In this document: positions 43,087-53,352 of the stretch, in pieces | Layout: every line of letters begins with the position of its first letter | How positions within the stretch are numbered: position 1 is the first letter of the stretch | The notes under the pieces: model-generated | Told to the model about the DNA's origin: nothing | Seen by the model: only the letters and a program-made list of their open reading frames with translations | Databases searched by the model: none | Made by a program: the position numbers and the translations under genes | From: Bacteroidota bacterium | Lineage (GTDB): Bacteria > Bacteroidota > Bacteroidia > Bacteroidales > CAIXZF01 | Length of the DNA stretch: 64,000 nucleotides | Direction: 5' to 3' | NCBI GenBank assembly: GCA_022709385.1 | Contig: JAKLIX010000001.1 | Location: 186,001-250,000 of the forward strand

Positions 43087-43590
43087 ATGACATTTTTATT
43101 TTACCTGCTTGCGGCCGTTGCCATCCTTACTGCCATGATGGTGGTGCTGTCACGCAATCCTGTCGGAAGCGTGATCCACCTGGTGCTTTGTTTCCTGGCC
43201 ATTGCCGGGCATTTCATCCTGCTGAACGCACAATTCCTGGCGGTGGTGCACATCATTGTATATACCGGTGCCATCCTCGTCCTCTTCCTCTTCGTGATCA
43301 TGCTGCTCAACCTGAACCCAACCAACGAACCCAGAAAAACCCCTTTGACCCGCTTTATCGCTTTGATCGCCGGCGGATTATTATTCCTGGTGCTGATTGC
43401 CAGTCTCAGAGGTGCCATGGAAATCCGGGCTGCCAATCCTTTCAATCATGAAATCGGACTCGTACGCGACCTTGGTAAAGTGCTTTTTAAAGACTTTCTG
43501 GTTCCCTTTGAAATCTCTTCTGTTTTGTTTATCTCGGCCATGGTGGGTGCTGTACTGCTTGGCAAACGCGACCCCCTGACAAAAAACTGA
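43087..43590 (+). CDS. nuoJ: NADH-quinone oxidoreductase subunit J
   Basis: A 167-residue protein of five membrane helices, with [45 protein letters not shown] as the conserved core (key part [20 protein letters not shown]). The ATG at 43087 was chosen over codons inside nuoI. It belongs to the proton-pumping membrane arm and ends 1 nt before nuoK. Confidence 0.95.
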   Translation: MTFLFYLLAAVAILTAMMVVLSRNPVGSVIHLVLCFLAIAGHFILLNAQFLAVVHIIVYTGAILVLFLFVIMLLNLNPTNEPRKTPLTRFIALIAGGLLFLVLIASLRGAMEIRAANPFNHEIGLVRDLGKVLFKDFLVPFEISSVLFISAMVGAVLLGKRDPLTKN

Positions 43591-43591
43591 T

Positions 43592-43921
43592 ATGGAAACC
43601 GTAACTACCGCCATCCGCATCATTCCGCTCGAACACTACATCATACTGTGTGCAGCACTCTTTTCCATTGGTGTGGCCGGTGTCCTTTTCCGGAGAAACA
43701 CCATCATCATCCTGATGTGTATCGAATTGATGCTCAATTCGGTAAACCTGCTGCTCACGGCTTTTTCAGCCTATCACTCCGATCCTGCAGGGCAGGTGTT
43801 CGTCTTCTTCATCATGGTGGTGGCGGCAGCGGAAGTTGCCGTCGGACTGGCAATCCTGGTGATGATGAAAAGAAACATCAACTCAGTGGACATTAACCTG
43901 TTAAACCGCCTCAAATGGTGA
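43592..43921 (+). CDS. nuoK: NADH-quinone oxidoreductase subunit K
   Basis: A 109-residue, three-helix MrpC-like subunit. [13 protein letters not shown] carries the conserved membrane Glu used in proton transfer, and [14 protein letters not shown] carries the second. It overlaps nuoL by 7 nt. Confidence 0.96.
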   Translation: METVTTAIRIIPLEHYIILCAALFSIGVAGVLFRRNTIIILMCIELMLNSVNLLLTAFSAYHSDPAGQVFVFFIMVVAAAEVAVGLAILVMMKRNINSVDINLLNRLKW

Positions 43922-45828
43922 ATCCGGCTACCCTGGCATATTATTCCTGGTTTGTACCGCTTTTCCCCCTGGCCGGATTCCTGGTGAACAGTTTATTCAG
44001 CAGATTTCTGAAGGGAGGCAGGGCAGGATATATCGCGAGCCTTTCCGTGGGTATTTCATTCCTTTACAGTCTCATCCTGTTTTTCATTGTCAGGGATAAT
44101 CATCAGTTTGCCTATACGCTGAAGCTGTTCTCCTTCATCCAGACCGCAGGTTTTTCCATCCCTTTTGAATTCCTGATCGATTCCCTTTCTGTTACCATGA
44201 TGCTTATTGTGACGGGAGTCGGGCTGCTGATCCATGTGTATTCCATTGGCTATATGAAGGAAGATGAAAGGTTTAACGAGTTTTTTGCCCAGATGAACCT
44301 GTTCACTTTCTCCATGCTGCTGCTGGTGATGGGGGCCAATTACCTGATCCTGTTTATCGGGTGGGAAGGCGTAGGGCTTTGTTCCTATCTGCTGATCGGC
44401 TTCTGGTATAAGCAGGCAGATTATAATCTTGCGGCAAGGAAGGCATTTGTGATGAACAGGATCGGTGATCTGGGTTTCATCCTCGGCATTTTTCTGTTGT
44501 TTTTTACTTTCGGTACCCTGAGTTTTCATGAGATTTTCTCAAAGCTTGAAGGAGTCAGTTCCGGTACCTTGACCATCAGTCTGATCACGCTGTTTCTGCT
44601 GATCGGCGCACTCGGTAAAAGTGCCCAGATCCCGCTTTATACCTGGCTTCCGGATGCCATGGCCGGGCCTACTCCCATTTCCGCCCTCATCCACGCCGCC
44701 ACCATGGTTACGGCCGGTGTCTACATGATCGCCCGTTCATCTGCCCTTTACGTTTTGGCACCATTCACCATGACGCTGATCGTGATCATCGGACTGGCTA
44801 CCGCCCTGCTGGCCGCTGTGATCGCCCTGTACCAGAACGATATCAAAAAGGTGCTGGCCTATTCCACTGTCAGCCAGCTTGGTTATATGTTCCTGGCCCT
44901 TGGATTGGGAGCCTTTTCATCCGCCGTCTTTCACCTGACAACCCATGCTTTCTTCAAAGCCCTGCTCTTCCTTGCCGCAGGCAGTGTTATTCATGCCCTG
45001 CACGGAGAGCAGGATATCAGGAAAATGGGCGGTCTGAAATCATTCCTGCCCTATACATACTGGGTCTTCCTGGCTGGAACACTCGCCATCTCAGGGATTC
45101 CTCCCTTCTCAGGCTTCTTTTCCAAAGATGAGATCCTGGTTCAGGCATGGACGGCGAATCCGCTGCTGTATATACTTGCACTTTCGGGTGCCCTGCTCAC
45201 CTGTTTCTATATGTTCAGGCTGCTGTTCCTTACCTTTTCAGGTGAAAACCGCTGGAAACCATTCACCGCCAGTCCCCACGAATCGCCGGCCGTCATGGTC
45301 ATTCCCCTGGTCTTGTTGGCCGTGCTGTCATTTGCCGGAGGATTTGTCAATATCCCGGAACTGTTCGGGGGATCAGCCAGTTTCAACAGATTGCTTGCCC
45401 CGGCCCTGGCTGTGGCTTCGGGCCATCATTCCCTCTCCCATCATACAGAATGGACCCTGTTGTTGATTTCATTGCTGCTCCTTGCCGGAAGCATTGCCCT
45501 TGGCTGGATCATTTTCGTGAAAATGTCCAGAGTCCCCGGACCGGACGGCCTTATCAGACCATGGTATAACCGTATCGTATTCAAGAAGTTCTATGTAGAT
45601 GAAGCCTATCATTATTTCTTTGTCAGGCCTTATGAGTACCTGTCATCCACTTTGTTCGAAAATCTTGAAAGAAATGTCATTAACCGTATCGTGAATTTCA
45701 CCGGGAACCTTGCCTTTGAGGCCGGTGCCGTAATCCGCAGACTTCAGAACGGAAACATCAGTTTTTATGCATTTGTCATGGTGGCCGGTATCCTCTTCTT
45801 CTTTATCCTGAACTTAATCATCACGTGA
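43915..45828 (+). CDS. nuoL: NADH-quinone oxidoreductase subunit L
   Basis: A 637-residue antiporter-like subunit with about 16 helices. It has [18 protein letters not shown], the discontinuous-helix region [32 protein letters not shown] (key residues in [20 protein letters not shown]), and a long C-terminal lateral helix plus final TM. It is the distal proton pump of complex I. Confidence 0.97.
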   Translation: MVNPATLAYYSWFVPLFPLAGFLVNSLFSRFLKGGRAGYIASLSVGISFLYSLILFFIVRDNHQFAYTLKLFSFIQTAGFSIPFEFLIDSLSVTMMLIVTGVGLLIHVYSIGYMKEDERFNEFFAQMNLFTFSMLLLVMGANYLILFIGWEGVGLCSYLLIGFWYKQADYNLAARKAFVMNRIGDLGFILGIFLLFFTFGTLSFHEIFSKLEGVSSGTLTISLITLFLLIGALGKSAQIPLYTWLPDAMAGPTPISALIHAATMVTAGVYMIARSSALYVLAPFTMTLIVIIGLATALLAAVIALYQNDIKKVLAYSTVSQLGYMFLALGLGAFSSAVFHLTTHAFFKALLFLAAGSVIHALHGEQDIRKMGGLKSFLPYTYWVFLAGTLAISGIPPFSGFFSKDEILVQAWTANPLLYILALSGALLTCFYMFRLLFLTFSGENRWKPFTASPHESPAVMVIPLVLLAVLSFAGGFVNIPELFGGSASFNRLLAPALAVASGHHSLSHHTEWTLLLISLLLLAGSIALGWIIFVKMSRVPGPDGLIRPWYNRIVFKKFYVDEAYHYFFVRPYEYLSSTLFENLERNVINRIVNFTGNLAFEAGAVIRRLQNGNISFYAFVMVAGILFFFILNLIIT

Positions 45829-45829
45829 T

Positions 45830-47281
45830 ATGTGGAGCCTGGTACTCATACTTACCCCCCTGCTGGCTGCCCTGATTATCCTGATAATACCAGGTTTACG
45901 TAAGGTGAAAAGCATCGCCCTCACCGCATCCCTTGCCCTGCTCGTACTTACCTGCACCCTCTGGTTTACGGGTACCGGTGAAAAACAATACAGCCTCATC
46001 CTCCCCTGGATCCCTTCATGGGGTATCTGGTTTCACGTGGGAATGGACGGGATCTCTTTTCTTATGGTTCTGCTTACCAACCTGTTGATCCCCTTTGTCA
46101 TTCTTTCGGGCTGGCATAAGGATATCAAACTGCCCGGGGTCTTTTATTCGCTTATCCTGCTGGTTCAGTTTGCCCTTACCGGAGTTTTCACTGCCAAAAA
46201 CGCCGTCCTGTTTTACTTCTTCTGGGAACTGTCGCTGATCCCTGTCTTTTTCATGCTCTTCCTTTGGGGTGGTGAAAGAAGACAGTCGGTAACCATGAAG
46301 TTTTTCATCTATACCCTCTTTGGCAGCCTGTTCCTGATCGCCGTCTTTATTTACCTGTATTTTCAGGCACCATCCCCGCATTCATTTGAATATCAGAACC
46401 TTCTCAATATTAACCTGGAACCCTGCGATCAATACTGGGTGTTCTGGTTCCTTTTGCTTTCTTTCGCGATCAAAATCCCCCTCTTTCCTTTTCATTCCTG
46501 GCAACCGGATACTTACACGGTGGCCCCGGTTGAAGGAAGTATGCTGCTGGGCGGATTGCTCATGAAAATGGGCATCTATGCCATGATCCGCTGGATGATC
46601 CCGGTGCTTCCTTCTTTTTCGCTGCAATGGGGATACTGGATCATGATCTTTGCTTTGGCCGGCATGATCCTTTTCTCCGTCATCGCACTGAAACAAAATA
46701 ACTTCAAAACCTTTATCGCCTGGTCGAGTCTTGCACACGGCGGATTGATGGGCGCAGCCATCTTTTCGTTTAATGAATACGCCCTGCAGGGGGTACTGTT
46801 CCAGAGTTTTTCCCACGGCATCCTCATCGTATTGCTCTTTTACTTTGCACAACTGATAGAAGAAAGAACCCAAACCCTCAACATGGCCCACCTGGGCGGA
46901 CTGAAGGTCGCGGCACCGCGCTTTTCGGCCCTGATGCTGGTCGTATTCCTCGGCAGTATCGGCCTGCCTTTGACCAATGGATTTATTGGAGAATTGCTGA
47001 TGCTCCTGGGGTTGTTTTCCTATCATCTCTGGGCTGCGATTCTCGGAGGGCTTTCCCTGGTGCTTGGTGCCGTTTACATGTTGTACGCCTACCAAAAAAC
47101 AGCGCTCGGTCCGGCCAATGAACTCACCGCCGGCTTCACCGATCTGAACCCGCGCGAGTTGGTATTTATCCTTCCTTTGGTGGCACTGGTACTGCTGACA
47201 GGCATCTATCCACAGCCTTTGTTAACCCTGACCGAAGGTCCGGTGAAAGAACTGATCAACCTGGCATTCAATATCCATTAA
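45830..47281 (+). CDS. nuoM: NADH-quinone oxidoreductase subunit M
   Basis: A 483-residue antiporter-like subunit with about 14 helices. Landmarks are FYFFWELSLIPVFFML (essential Glu), KIPLFPFHSWQPDTYTVAPVEGSMLLGGLLMKMGIYAMIRW, and AWSSLAHGGLMG. It is the middle proton-pumping module. It lies 1 nt after nuoL. Confidence 0.97.
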   Translation: MWSLVLILTPLLAALIILIIPGLRKVKSIALTASLALLVLTCTLWFTGTGEKQYSLILPWIPSWGIWFHVGMDGISFLMVLLTNLLIPFVILSGWHKDIKLPGVFYSLILLVQFALTGVFTAKNAVLFYFFWELSLIPVFFMLFLWGGERRQSVTMKFFIYTLFGSLFLIAVFIYLYFQAPSPHSFEYQNLLNINLEPCDQYWVFWFLLLSFAIKIPLFPFHSWQPDTYTVAPVEGSMLLGGLLMKMGIYAMIRWMIPVLPSFSLQWGYWIMIFALAGMILFSVIALKQNNFKTFIAWSSLAHGGLMGAAIFSFNEYALQGVLFQSFSHGILIVLLFYFAQLIEERTQTLNMAHLGGLKVAAPRFSALMLVVFLGSIGLPLTNGFIGELLMLLGLFSYHLWAAILGGLSLVLGAVYMLYAYQKTALGPANELTAGFTDLNPRELVFILPLVALVLLTGIYPQPLLTLTEGPVKELINLAFNIH

Positions 47282-47291
47282 CCATGTTCCC

Positions 47292-48668
47292 ATGCTTTCA
47301 CTGATCATTATCATTACTGCCGGTTTGCTGCTTCTCTTTGTGGGGCTTGGAAGGAACAAAGACATCCTGATACCCCTTGCCATGACGGCCATCCTGCTGG
47401 CGATGTTTTTTCAGATCAGCGGAGCCGGACGGGATTCAGCACTGCTCAACGGAATGCTTGTTTTCGATCCCGTTGCCGTCGGCTTCAGCGTCATGATGAT
47501 GGTAATCACCCTGCTTATCCTGTTGCTTGGAGTGGAGTATTATGCTGATATGGACAGGAATGTTGCCGAAAATTTTGCCCTGCTGCTTTTTTCTCTTACG
47601 GGCGCCATCCTCATGGTTTCTTTTAATAACCTGGTGGTGCTTTTTCTTGGCATAGAGATACTTTCGATCCCGCTTTATATTCTTGCCGGCGGGAAAAAGA
47701 AAAGCTACCGCTCCAATGAAGCATCATTCAAATACTTTCTCCTGGGATCATTCGCTTCTGCCTTTCTCCTGTTTGGTATCGCACTGCTATACGGAGTCAC
47801 GGCTTCCTTCGGTCTTGATGAAATCAGACAGGCCATGCCCCGCTTTATGGATTCAGGGTTGCTGAAGACAGGGGTTCTGATGATCATCATCGGTATGGCT
47901 TTCAAGGTTGCTGCCGTGCCATTTCACTTCTGGAGCCCCGATGTGTATGAAGGTTCTCCTACATTGATAACGGCCTACATGGCAACGGTGGTGAAAACTG
48001 CAGGCTTTGCCGCCTTCTGGCGATTGCTCGACCTGGCCCTTATCCCGCTTCCCGAATCCCTGATCTGGATAATGTGGATCCTTACCTTCCTTACCATGAC
48101 CGTCAGCAGCTTTACAGCCTTATGGCAGAGCAGCTTTAAAAGACTCCTCGCATACTCCTCCATCTCCAACAGCGGCTTTCTCATGCTCGTGCTGCTTAGC
48201 TCCGACCCCATGAGCCCTGCAACTTTATTGTATTATACATTCACTTATTCCCTGGCAAGCCTGATCGCATTCTCTGTGCTGTTCAGCGTTAAAAAGGCTT
48301 CCGGCGGCTCAGAACAACTGGATATCTTCAACGGACTCTGGAAAAACAACCGCTTTATCGCTTTTGTCCTCGCCATTGCCTTGCTCTCTCTTGCCGGTAT
48401 CCCTCCCCTGGCAGGCTTTTTTGCAAAATATATGGTCTTCTTCCAGGCCATCCGGCAGGACTTCCTCTGGATCACCCTGATCGCAATCCTGATGGCCCTG
48501 GTAGGGATCTATTACTATTTCTCGGTATTCCGCTTCGTCTTTTCATCCAAGGGAGAACCCAGAACCATCCCCTATCCGCTTTCAACCAGAATCGTGGTCC
48601 TGACGGCTGTCCTCCTTCTTTTCATTCTCGGAGTTTATCCGGCCCTGCTTACCGGACTGTTTCCCTGA
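47292..48668 (+). CDS. nuoN: NADH-quinone oxidoreductase subunit N
   Basis: A 458-residue antiporter-like subunit with about 14 helices, including FLGIEILSIPLYILAGGKKKS, FKVAAVPFHFWSPDVYEGSPTLITAYMATVVKTAGFAAFWRL (core KVAAVPFHFWSPDVYEGSP) and LLAYSSISNSGFL. It completes the 14-gene operon. The M28 peptidase gene converges on it with a 51-nt gap. Confidence 0.97.
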   Translation: MLSLIIIITAGLLLLFVGLGRNKDILIPLAMTAILLAMFFQISGAGRDSALLNGMLVFDPVAVGFSVMMMVITLLILLLGVEYYADMDRNVAENFALLLFSLTGAILMVSFNNLVVLFLGIEILSIPLYILAGGKKKSYRSNEASFKYFLLGSFASAFLLFGIALLYGVTASFGLDEIRQAMPRFMDSGLLKTGVLMIIIGMAFKVAAVPFHFWSPDVYEGSPTLITAYMATVVKTAGFAAFWRLLDLALIPLPESLIWIMWILTFLTMTVSSFTALWQSSFKRLLAYSSISNSGFLMLVLLSSDPMSPATLLYYTFTYSLASLIAFSVLFSVKKASGGSEQLDIFNGLWKNNRFIAFVLAIALLSLAGIPPLAGFFAKYMVFFQAIRQDFLWITLIAILMALVGIYYYFSVFRFVFSSKGEPRTIPYPLSTRIVVLTAVLLLFILGVYPALLTGLFP

Positions 48669-48673
48669 ACTGG

Positions 48674-48690
48674 TCCCGGGCCGGCCGGGA
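48674..48690. terminator. GC-rich hairpin between nuoN and the M28 peptidase
   Basis: TCCCGG and CCGGGA pair around GCCGG between two convergent stops. There is no T tract, so it may act as a weak bidirectional terminator or mRNA-protecting hairpin. Confidence 0.35.
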
Positions 48691-48719
48691 TTATCAGATA
48701 AACACTCCCGGATTGGATC

Positions 48720-50684
48720 TTAATTTCTGATCAACTTCCCGCTGATCAATTGCTTTCCTGTATTGAGCCTGAAGAAATAATACCCTGATTTCAGTGTACG
48801 GCCGTCAAAAACAAAGGTGTGCCAGCCAGGTGCCAGAAAACCGTCGCACAGCATGGCCACCTCTTGTCCCGTTGAATTGTAAACCGATAAGCTTACAAAA
48901 CCGGCAACGGCATGATAAAAGGTGATCTCTGTCTGATCGTTGAAAGGATTGGGCCTGCAAAACACGGATTCCGGCATATCTTCTGCCGGTCCCTCAAGGC
49001 CCACCGGACTGACATTAATGACAAAATCGTCCAGGTAAAAGCCATCAGCCACGTTACTCGTGTCTGAAACGATCCTGAATCGCAGCGACACATATGGCTG
49101 CCCGGCAAATGCCGACAAATCGGCCCCGAAAAGACTCCAGGTGGCCTGGTTCCCGCTGTGGCTGGCAAGCAGCTGGTATTCATCCCCGGTCGAACCTTCC
49201 AGGTACACATAATCAAAACCGTTTTCCAGGTTAAACCTGGCCTGGTATTCAACCGTTGCATATCCGTATCCGGCCAGGCTAAACGGATTCAGGTAAACAG
49301 TATGACTGATACCGTTGCCGTAATTTCCCTGGGGACTATCGGTAAGTGAATGAAAGGCAGTATGATATGATGCGGTGGTCAGAGACCAGCCGTCAACACC
49401 GGCCCAGTAAGTGTCTCCGTTCTCGAAGTCGTCGGCATAAGGCAGCGGCAGGGGACCGACGGCTTTTACCAGGACTATGTCAGATTTGGGCGATTCCTGG
49501 TTGTTGCCCTGGGCAACCATCGTTACGGCATATTCATAAAGATTGCCGGTAACAACGGAGAAGTCAGTATAAAAGGTGTCGGTGGTCACGGCATACACCT
49601 GGTTCATGTCGTTACGGTAAATCCGGTATTCGGTGGCCTGTACGCCCGGGTTTTTCCAGTTCAGCTGGATTTCCTGCACATCCGGCATGGCTGTAAGACC
49701 AAGGGGAGGCGGGATCGTGGTGGCCATGGAAACAGCCGTTGCCATTACGGAACGTGCAAAAACAGCCGCCATGTCCATGCTGTTGGCGCTGGTCCCGAAA
49801 ACATCATCGGGGGTGTGAATATACGGACTGTAATGATTCACATCTTCGAAGGGGAAAATCCCCATGTAACCGTTGACATTGAATGAATAATGGTCGCTGT
49901 TACCAGGGAGGTTTCCACCAATGGTAACCTGAAAATCAGGAAGATACACACTGCATGTCTGCTGGTAGAAATTCAGCAGGGCTTGTGCTGTCTGGGGACC
50001 GATCACGTTGGTGCGGATTGGCAGCCCATAGAGGTAAGCGCACATGTCAAGATTCAGGTAGCCAAGGATATTCATGTTGCCGGCGGCTGCCCCGGAAGCA
50101 TATGCCTGGCTGCCGTAGAGGCCGTATTCTTCGGCAGAGAAAAGGCAAAAAATAATGCTTCTGCCAAAACTTTGCTGACTGAGTATCCTGGCAATCTCCA
50201 TCACGGCGGCAGTGCCCGAGCCGTTGTCATCGGCGCCGGGAGCGCTGGAATTATATGAATAGGAATCATAATGTGCACCCATCACTACGTATTCGTCGGG
50301 GAAAGCCGTGCCGCTGAGCGTGGCGATGACATTGTCGCTCGAATTGGAAGGCTGCGGGAAATCCTGGGTGTACACAGACAGTCCGTACGACTGGAGTTTG
50401 TCCCTGATCCAGTTCTGCGCCTGAACAGCCTGGGGACTCATGCAATCGCGTGTACCGTATGACTGAAGGTGCAGAATCGTGGCGGCAATGCTGTCGGGAT
50501 TGACCTGGTTTAACAGGTTGATGATCATGGTGTCTGCCTGCAGGGGTGCAGAACGGAAAAGAAATGGACGACGTGGCGGGCTGGAAATCTCCTGGGAATA
50601 ACTGTCAGTACCATTGCCGGCAGGCAGGGCAGTGTATAGGCCGAAGATCATCCCGGCCAGAAACAGCAGCTTCTTCCGGAACAT
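48720..50684 (-). CDS. Secreted M28 metallopeptidase with FnIII domain and T9SS tail
   Basis: The ATG at 50684 starts the signal peptide (MFRKKLLFLAGMIFGLYTALPAG); a TTG nine codons upstream was not used. The 654-residue protein contains an M28 aminopeptidase domain with the zinc ligands in GAHYDS, GADDNGSG, SAEEYGLYGS and NLDMCAY plus a later SDHYSF histidine. A fibronectin III domain (about 330-420), a MAM/jelly-roll-like domain (about 430-570) and a type A T9SS sorting domain (NPFNDQTEITFYHA ... GYYFFRLNTGKQLISGKLIRN) follow. It should be an exported dinuclear-zinc aminopeptidase degrading peptides outside the cell. Confidence 0.93.
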   Translation of the reverse strand: MFRKKLLFLAGMIFGLYTALPAGNGTDSYSQEISSPPRRPFLFRSAPLQADTMIINLLNQVNPDSIAATILHLQSYGTRDCMSPQAVQAQNWIRDKLQSYGLSVYTQDFPQPSNSSDNVIATLSGTAFPDEYVVMGAHYDSYSYNSSAPGADDNGSGTAAVMEIARILSQQSFGRSIIFCLFSAEEYGLYGSQAYASGAAAGNMNILGYLNLDMCAYLYGLPIRTNVIGPQTAQALLNFYQQTCSVYLPDFQVTIGGNLPGNSDHYSFNVNGYMGIFPFEDVNHYSPYIHTPDDVFGTSANSMDMAAVFARSVMATAVSMATTIPPPLGLTAMPDVQEIQLNWKNPGVQATEYRIYRNDMNQVYAVTTDTFYTDFSVVTGNLYEYAVTMVAQGNNQESPKSDIVLVKAVGPLPLPYADDFENGDTYWAGVDGWSLTTASYHTAFHSLTDSPQGNYGNGISHTVYLNPFSLAGYGYATVEYQARFNLENGFDYVYLEGSTGDEYQLLASHSGNQATWSLFGADLSAFAGQPYVSLRFRIVSDTSNVADGFYLDDFVINVSPVGLEGPAEDMPESVFCRPNPFNDQTEITFYHAVAGFVSLSVYNSTGQEVAMLCDGFLAPGWHTFVFDGRTLKSGYYFFRLNTGKQLISGKLIRN

Positions 50685-50811
50685 GGGTGTTGGGTTTATG
50701 CAAATGTACAAAGAAATTTGCAGCCTGATACCGGGTGGCCGCTAAATACAGTAAACGACTATTGTTTGATAAGAATTGTAAATACTTGTTATGTTGTGTT
50801 TTAGCGCTGTA

Positions 50812-51171
50812 TTATGCTTCGAAAATGTTTTTATTTAGCTCTAAGCAACCAATCTGAATGTATTCTGGATTCTCAATGAATTCCTTAATATAACTATGGT
50901 TTTCTATGAGAATCTTTATCAAATGATCTGTTGAAGTATTACCGAATCTCAGCCAAATTACCTTTGGAGGGATACCGAGAACGAGCGTGAGATCGTAAAA
51001 ATCCGAATCGAATGTAACAATGGTATAGCCTTCTCTTTTTGCAAACTCCCATATTTCTCGATCAGTCGAATTTTCTAACTTTAATTCACGGACTTGTATG
51101 GCAAAAGGAAAAATATTTTGGAGTCCTTTAACCACCCTGTATGAGATACTCTGATCAAACAGTAATTTCAT
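50812..51171 (-). CDS. DUF5615 PIN-like protein (putative toxin)
   Basis: A 119-residue protein starting at ATG 51171. It has MKLLFDQSISYRVV, REIWEFAKREGYTIVTFDSDF and PPKVIWLRFGN, the pattern of the DUF5615 PIN-like family. The acidic residues (Asp6, the Glu/Asp in REIWEFA and FDSDF) correspond to a Mg2+-dependent RNase site. It overlaps the DUF433 gene by one base (TAATG). DUF433/DUF5615 pairs behave like type II toxin-antitoxin units in genome surveys. Toxicity is inferred. Confidence 0.85.
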   Translation of the reverse strand: MKLLFDQSISYRVVKGLQNIFPFAIQVRELKLENSTDREIWEFAKREGYTIVTFDSDFYDLTLVLGIPPKVIWLRFGNTSTDHLIKILIENHSYIKEFIENPEYIQIGCLELNKNIFEA

Positions 51172-51389
51172 TATGCAACACGGAGTTTGTGTTCCCTGTC
51201 GGCTGCAAATGCCAGACAAGCTTTTACATCCCCGGCTTTTAATTCTGGATAGTCATTAATAATCTGCTCTGTCGTCATATCAGATGCTAACCAGCTTAAG
51301 ACATCATAGACGGTTATTCGTGTTCCTTTGATGCAAGGCCTTCCAAATCGGATATTTGGGTTAATCACAATGATATCCTGATATTTCAT
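51171..51389 (-). CDS. DUF433 protein (putative antitoxin)
   Basis: A 72-residue protein with the DUF433 pattern INPNIRFGRPCIKGTRITVYDVLSWLASDMTTEQIINDYPEL, an HTH-like fold. It is expected to neutralise the DUF5615 partner and autoregulate. Translation of the toxin is coupled by a one-base overlap. A dispersed repeat lies 3 nt before its ATG and could influence expression. Confidence 0.87.
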   Translation of the reverse strand: MKYQDIIVINPNIRFGRPCIKGTRITVYDVLSWLASDMTTEQIINDYPELKAGDVKACLAFAADREHKLRVA

Positions 51390-51392
51390 ATG

Positions 51393-51453
51393 ATAATAAA
51401 TTTAATTTCAATGTTCAGATGCCTGTCCCGCTTCATGCGGGAGAATACCCATG
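51393..51453. repeat. Dispersed repeat copy 2 in front of the DUF433 gene
   Basis: This matches 21209-21268 over about 60 nt with scattered substitutions. It keeps the hairpin CCCGC-TTCAT-GCGGG (51427-51441) and the same position next to a minus-strand start codon. The rest of the 290-nt gap to 51679 holds only a small hairpin. Confidence 0.7.
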
Positions 51454-51582
51454 TAGTTATTGTCATTATGGTAGGTGAGTGAAAATTCACGGGAATTTCA
51501 TCACATAATAAGTTTTCTCAAAGATAATAAATTTCAGTCGTTTACCGCCTTATCCTATTTTATACTGAATCTTAGTGAAAAT

Positions 51583-51598
51583 GCGAAGCAATTTTCGC
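51583..51598 (-). terminator. Possible terminator of the YfcC gene
   Basis: GCGAA and TTCGC pair about 80 nt past the stop of the minus-strand carrier gene, followed on that strand by ATTTTC. It is a short stem and weak evidence. Confidence 0.3.
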
Positions 51599-51679
51599 CT
51601 ATGCAGATGATTCTGGGAACAGTTTTTCGCATTCCTGTGTTCTTTCGGTATAAAGGCATAATATAGGAAGGAATTCAGT

Positions 51680-53278
51680 TTAAAATCCGTTCATACGGAT
51701 ATAAATCGTAGGGATCAGCAGCAATAATCCGAGCAGGATTAGCATGATCATAAAGGGCAGTATCCAGCGGAACCATTTGTTATAGGGAATTTTGGCCACA
51801 CCCAGGACACCCATCAGCACGCCGGAAACGGGGGTGATCATGTTGGTGAAGCCGTCGCCGAACTGGTATGCCATCACGGCCGCCTGCCGGGAAACGCCGA
51901 TCAGGTCAGAAAATGGCGCCATAATCGGCATGGTGAGGGCAGCCTTTGCCGAACCCGACGGCAGAATCAGGTTCAACAGCGTCTGAAAGGTGTACATCAG
52001 ACTTATTGAAGCCAGGTCCCCCGCATCACTCATCGCATTTGACACGCCGTAAAGTATTGTATCTATCACCCTGCCGTCGTTCAAAATCTCCAGGATGCCG
52101 CCGGCCATCCCCACAATCAGGGCTGCCGTCTGTATGTCTTTGGTCCCGTCAAGGAATGAAGTGGTAATGCCATCTGCCTTTAAACCAAAGGCCAGCCCGG
52201 TAAATATCCCCATGGCCAGAAACAGTGCGGCAATTTCCATCACATACCATTGATACCCCATCACTCCCACGATCAGAAACAAGATGGTGAACAACAAGAG
52301 GTTCAGGATGAAATAATGAACCGACTGCCTCAGGGAGAATATCCCCAGAACGATAAACATGCCCGTAAGTACCGGAACAGCGGGAAGCTGGATGCCTGCC
52401 ACACCAAAAACCAGCGTCGATACCGGATAAAACCATGAAAAAGCCAACAGCACCAGGCTGAGAAAACCAAAGGTGAACCAGGCAGAACGGGGCGTGCCGG
52501 TATTGATGTTATCCACATCCAGCGAATCACGCTTCCGCCAGTAATCATCTTCTTTATACACCGGGGAACGTGCAGGATTTTTACGAATCCGTGATGCATA
52601 CACCAATACCCAGGCAATCCCTGCAACATTGATCACGAACCAGCAGAACAACCTGTACTCAATGCCCGAAAACAGGGGTATCTCTGCGATGCCCTGGGCA
52701 ATGCCGATGGTGAAAGGATTCAGCAAGGCACCCGCAAATCCCAGGCCGGCAGCCACAAAACACATCGACACCCCGGTGATGCTGTCGTATCCCATGGATA
52801 TGGCCAGCGGAACAAAAATAATCACGAAGGCGATGGTTTCTTCACTCATGCCGAAAACCGCTCCGAATATGCTGAACATCAGCATGATAAGCGTGATTAC
52901 CAGGTTGTCCACACCCAGGGTGCGGAAAAAACGCTTCTGCTTCAGCCGCTGGGTGAACTTCAGAAAACTGTATATCCCCACATCAATGGCCTTGCTCTCT
53001 GTCATGATCCAGAAAGCCCCGCCTATCATCAGGATGAAAACGATAATATCAGCCTTGCTGACAAAGCCCTCGAAAAAGGCGGAAAAGACCTGCCAGGTCT
53101 GGGGACTGGCTTCAACATAATGGAAGGATCCTTCCACGATCACCGAACGTTCCACCCCGTTCACCGGCAGGGTCCTGCGTTCAAAACTCCCGCCGGGAAT
53201 GATCCATGTGAGCACGGCAGCCGCAACAATCAGGTAAAAAACCAGCGCAAAGGTGTGGGGTATCTTTCTTCTGCTCAT
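51680..53278 (-). CDS. YfcC-family membrane carrier
   Basis: The ATG at 53278 gives 532 residues with about 12 helices. It starts SRRKIPHTFALVFYLIVAAAVLTWIIPGGSFERR, characteristic of the YfcC/DcuC-related group. Other landmarks are FGMSEETIAFVIIFVPLAISMGYDSITGVSM, GFAGALLNPFTIGIAQGIAEIPLFSG and, near the end, LPSGSAKAALTMPIMAPFSDL. These carriers are annotated as basic amino-acid antiporters or short-chain dicarboxylate carriers; the substrate is not determined. Upstream in-frame codons without ATG were ignored. Divergent from rdgB. Confidence 0.87.
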   Translation of the reverse strand: MSRRKIPHTFALVFYLIVAAAVLTWIIPGGSFERRTLPVNGVERSVIVEGSFHYVEASPQTWQVFSAFFEGFVSKADIIVFILMIGGAFWIMTESKAIDVGIYSFLKFTQRLKQKRFFRTLGVDNLVITLIMLMFSIFGAVFGMSEETIAFVIIFVPLAISMGYDSITGVSMCFVAAGLGFAGALLNPFTIGIAQGIAEIPLFSGIEYRLFCWFVINVAGIAWVLVYASRIRKNPARSPVYKEDDYWRKRDSLDVDNINTGTPRSAWFTFGFLSLVLLAFSWFYPVSTLVFGVAGIQLPAVPVLTGMFIVLGIFSLRQSVHYFILNLLLFTILFLIVGVMGYQWYVMEIAALFLAMGIFTGLAFGLKADGITTSFLDGTKDIQTAALIVGMAGGILEILNDGRVIDTILYGVSNAMSDAGDLASISLMYTFQTLLNLILPSGSAKAALTMPIMAPFSDLIGVSRQAAVMAYQFGDGFTNMITPVSGVLMGVLGVAKIPYNKWFRWILPFMIMLILLGLLLLIPTIYIRMNGF

Positions 53279-53288
53279 CCGGGAAGGG

Positions 53289-53316
53289 TTTGCTTGCTGC
53301 GAATATAGTAAATTTG
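53289..53316 (+). promoter_or_regulatory. Promoter of rdgB
   Basis: TTTG (53289-53292) and the perfect -7 element TAAATTTG (53309-53316) are 16 nt apart, a little short of the usual 19. The rdgB ATG lies 36 nt downstream. Confidence 0.5.
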
Positions 53317-53352
53317 CCGCATACCAAATATTCAAATTAACACAATCATTAT

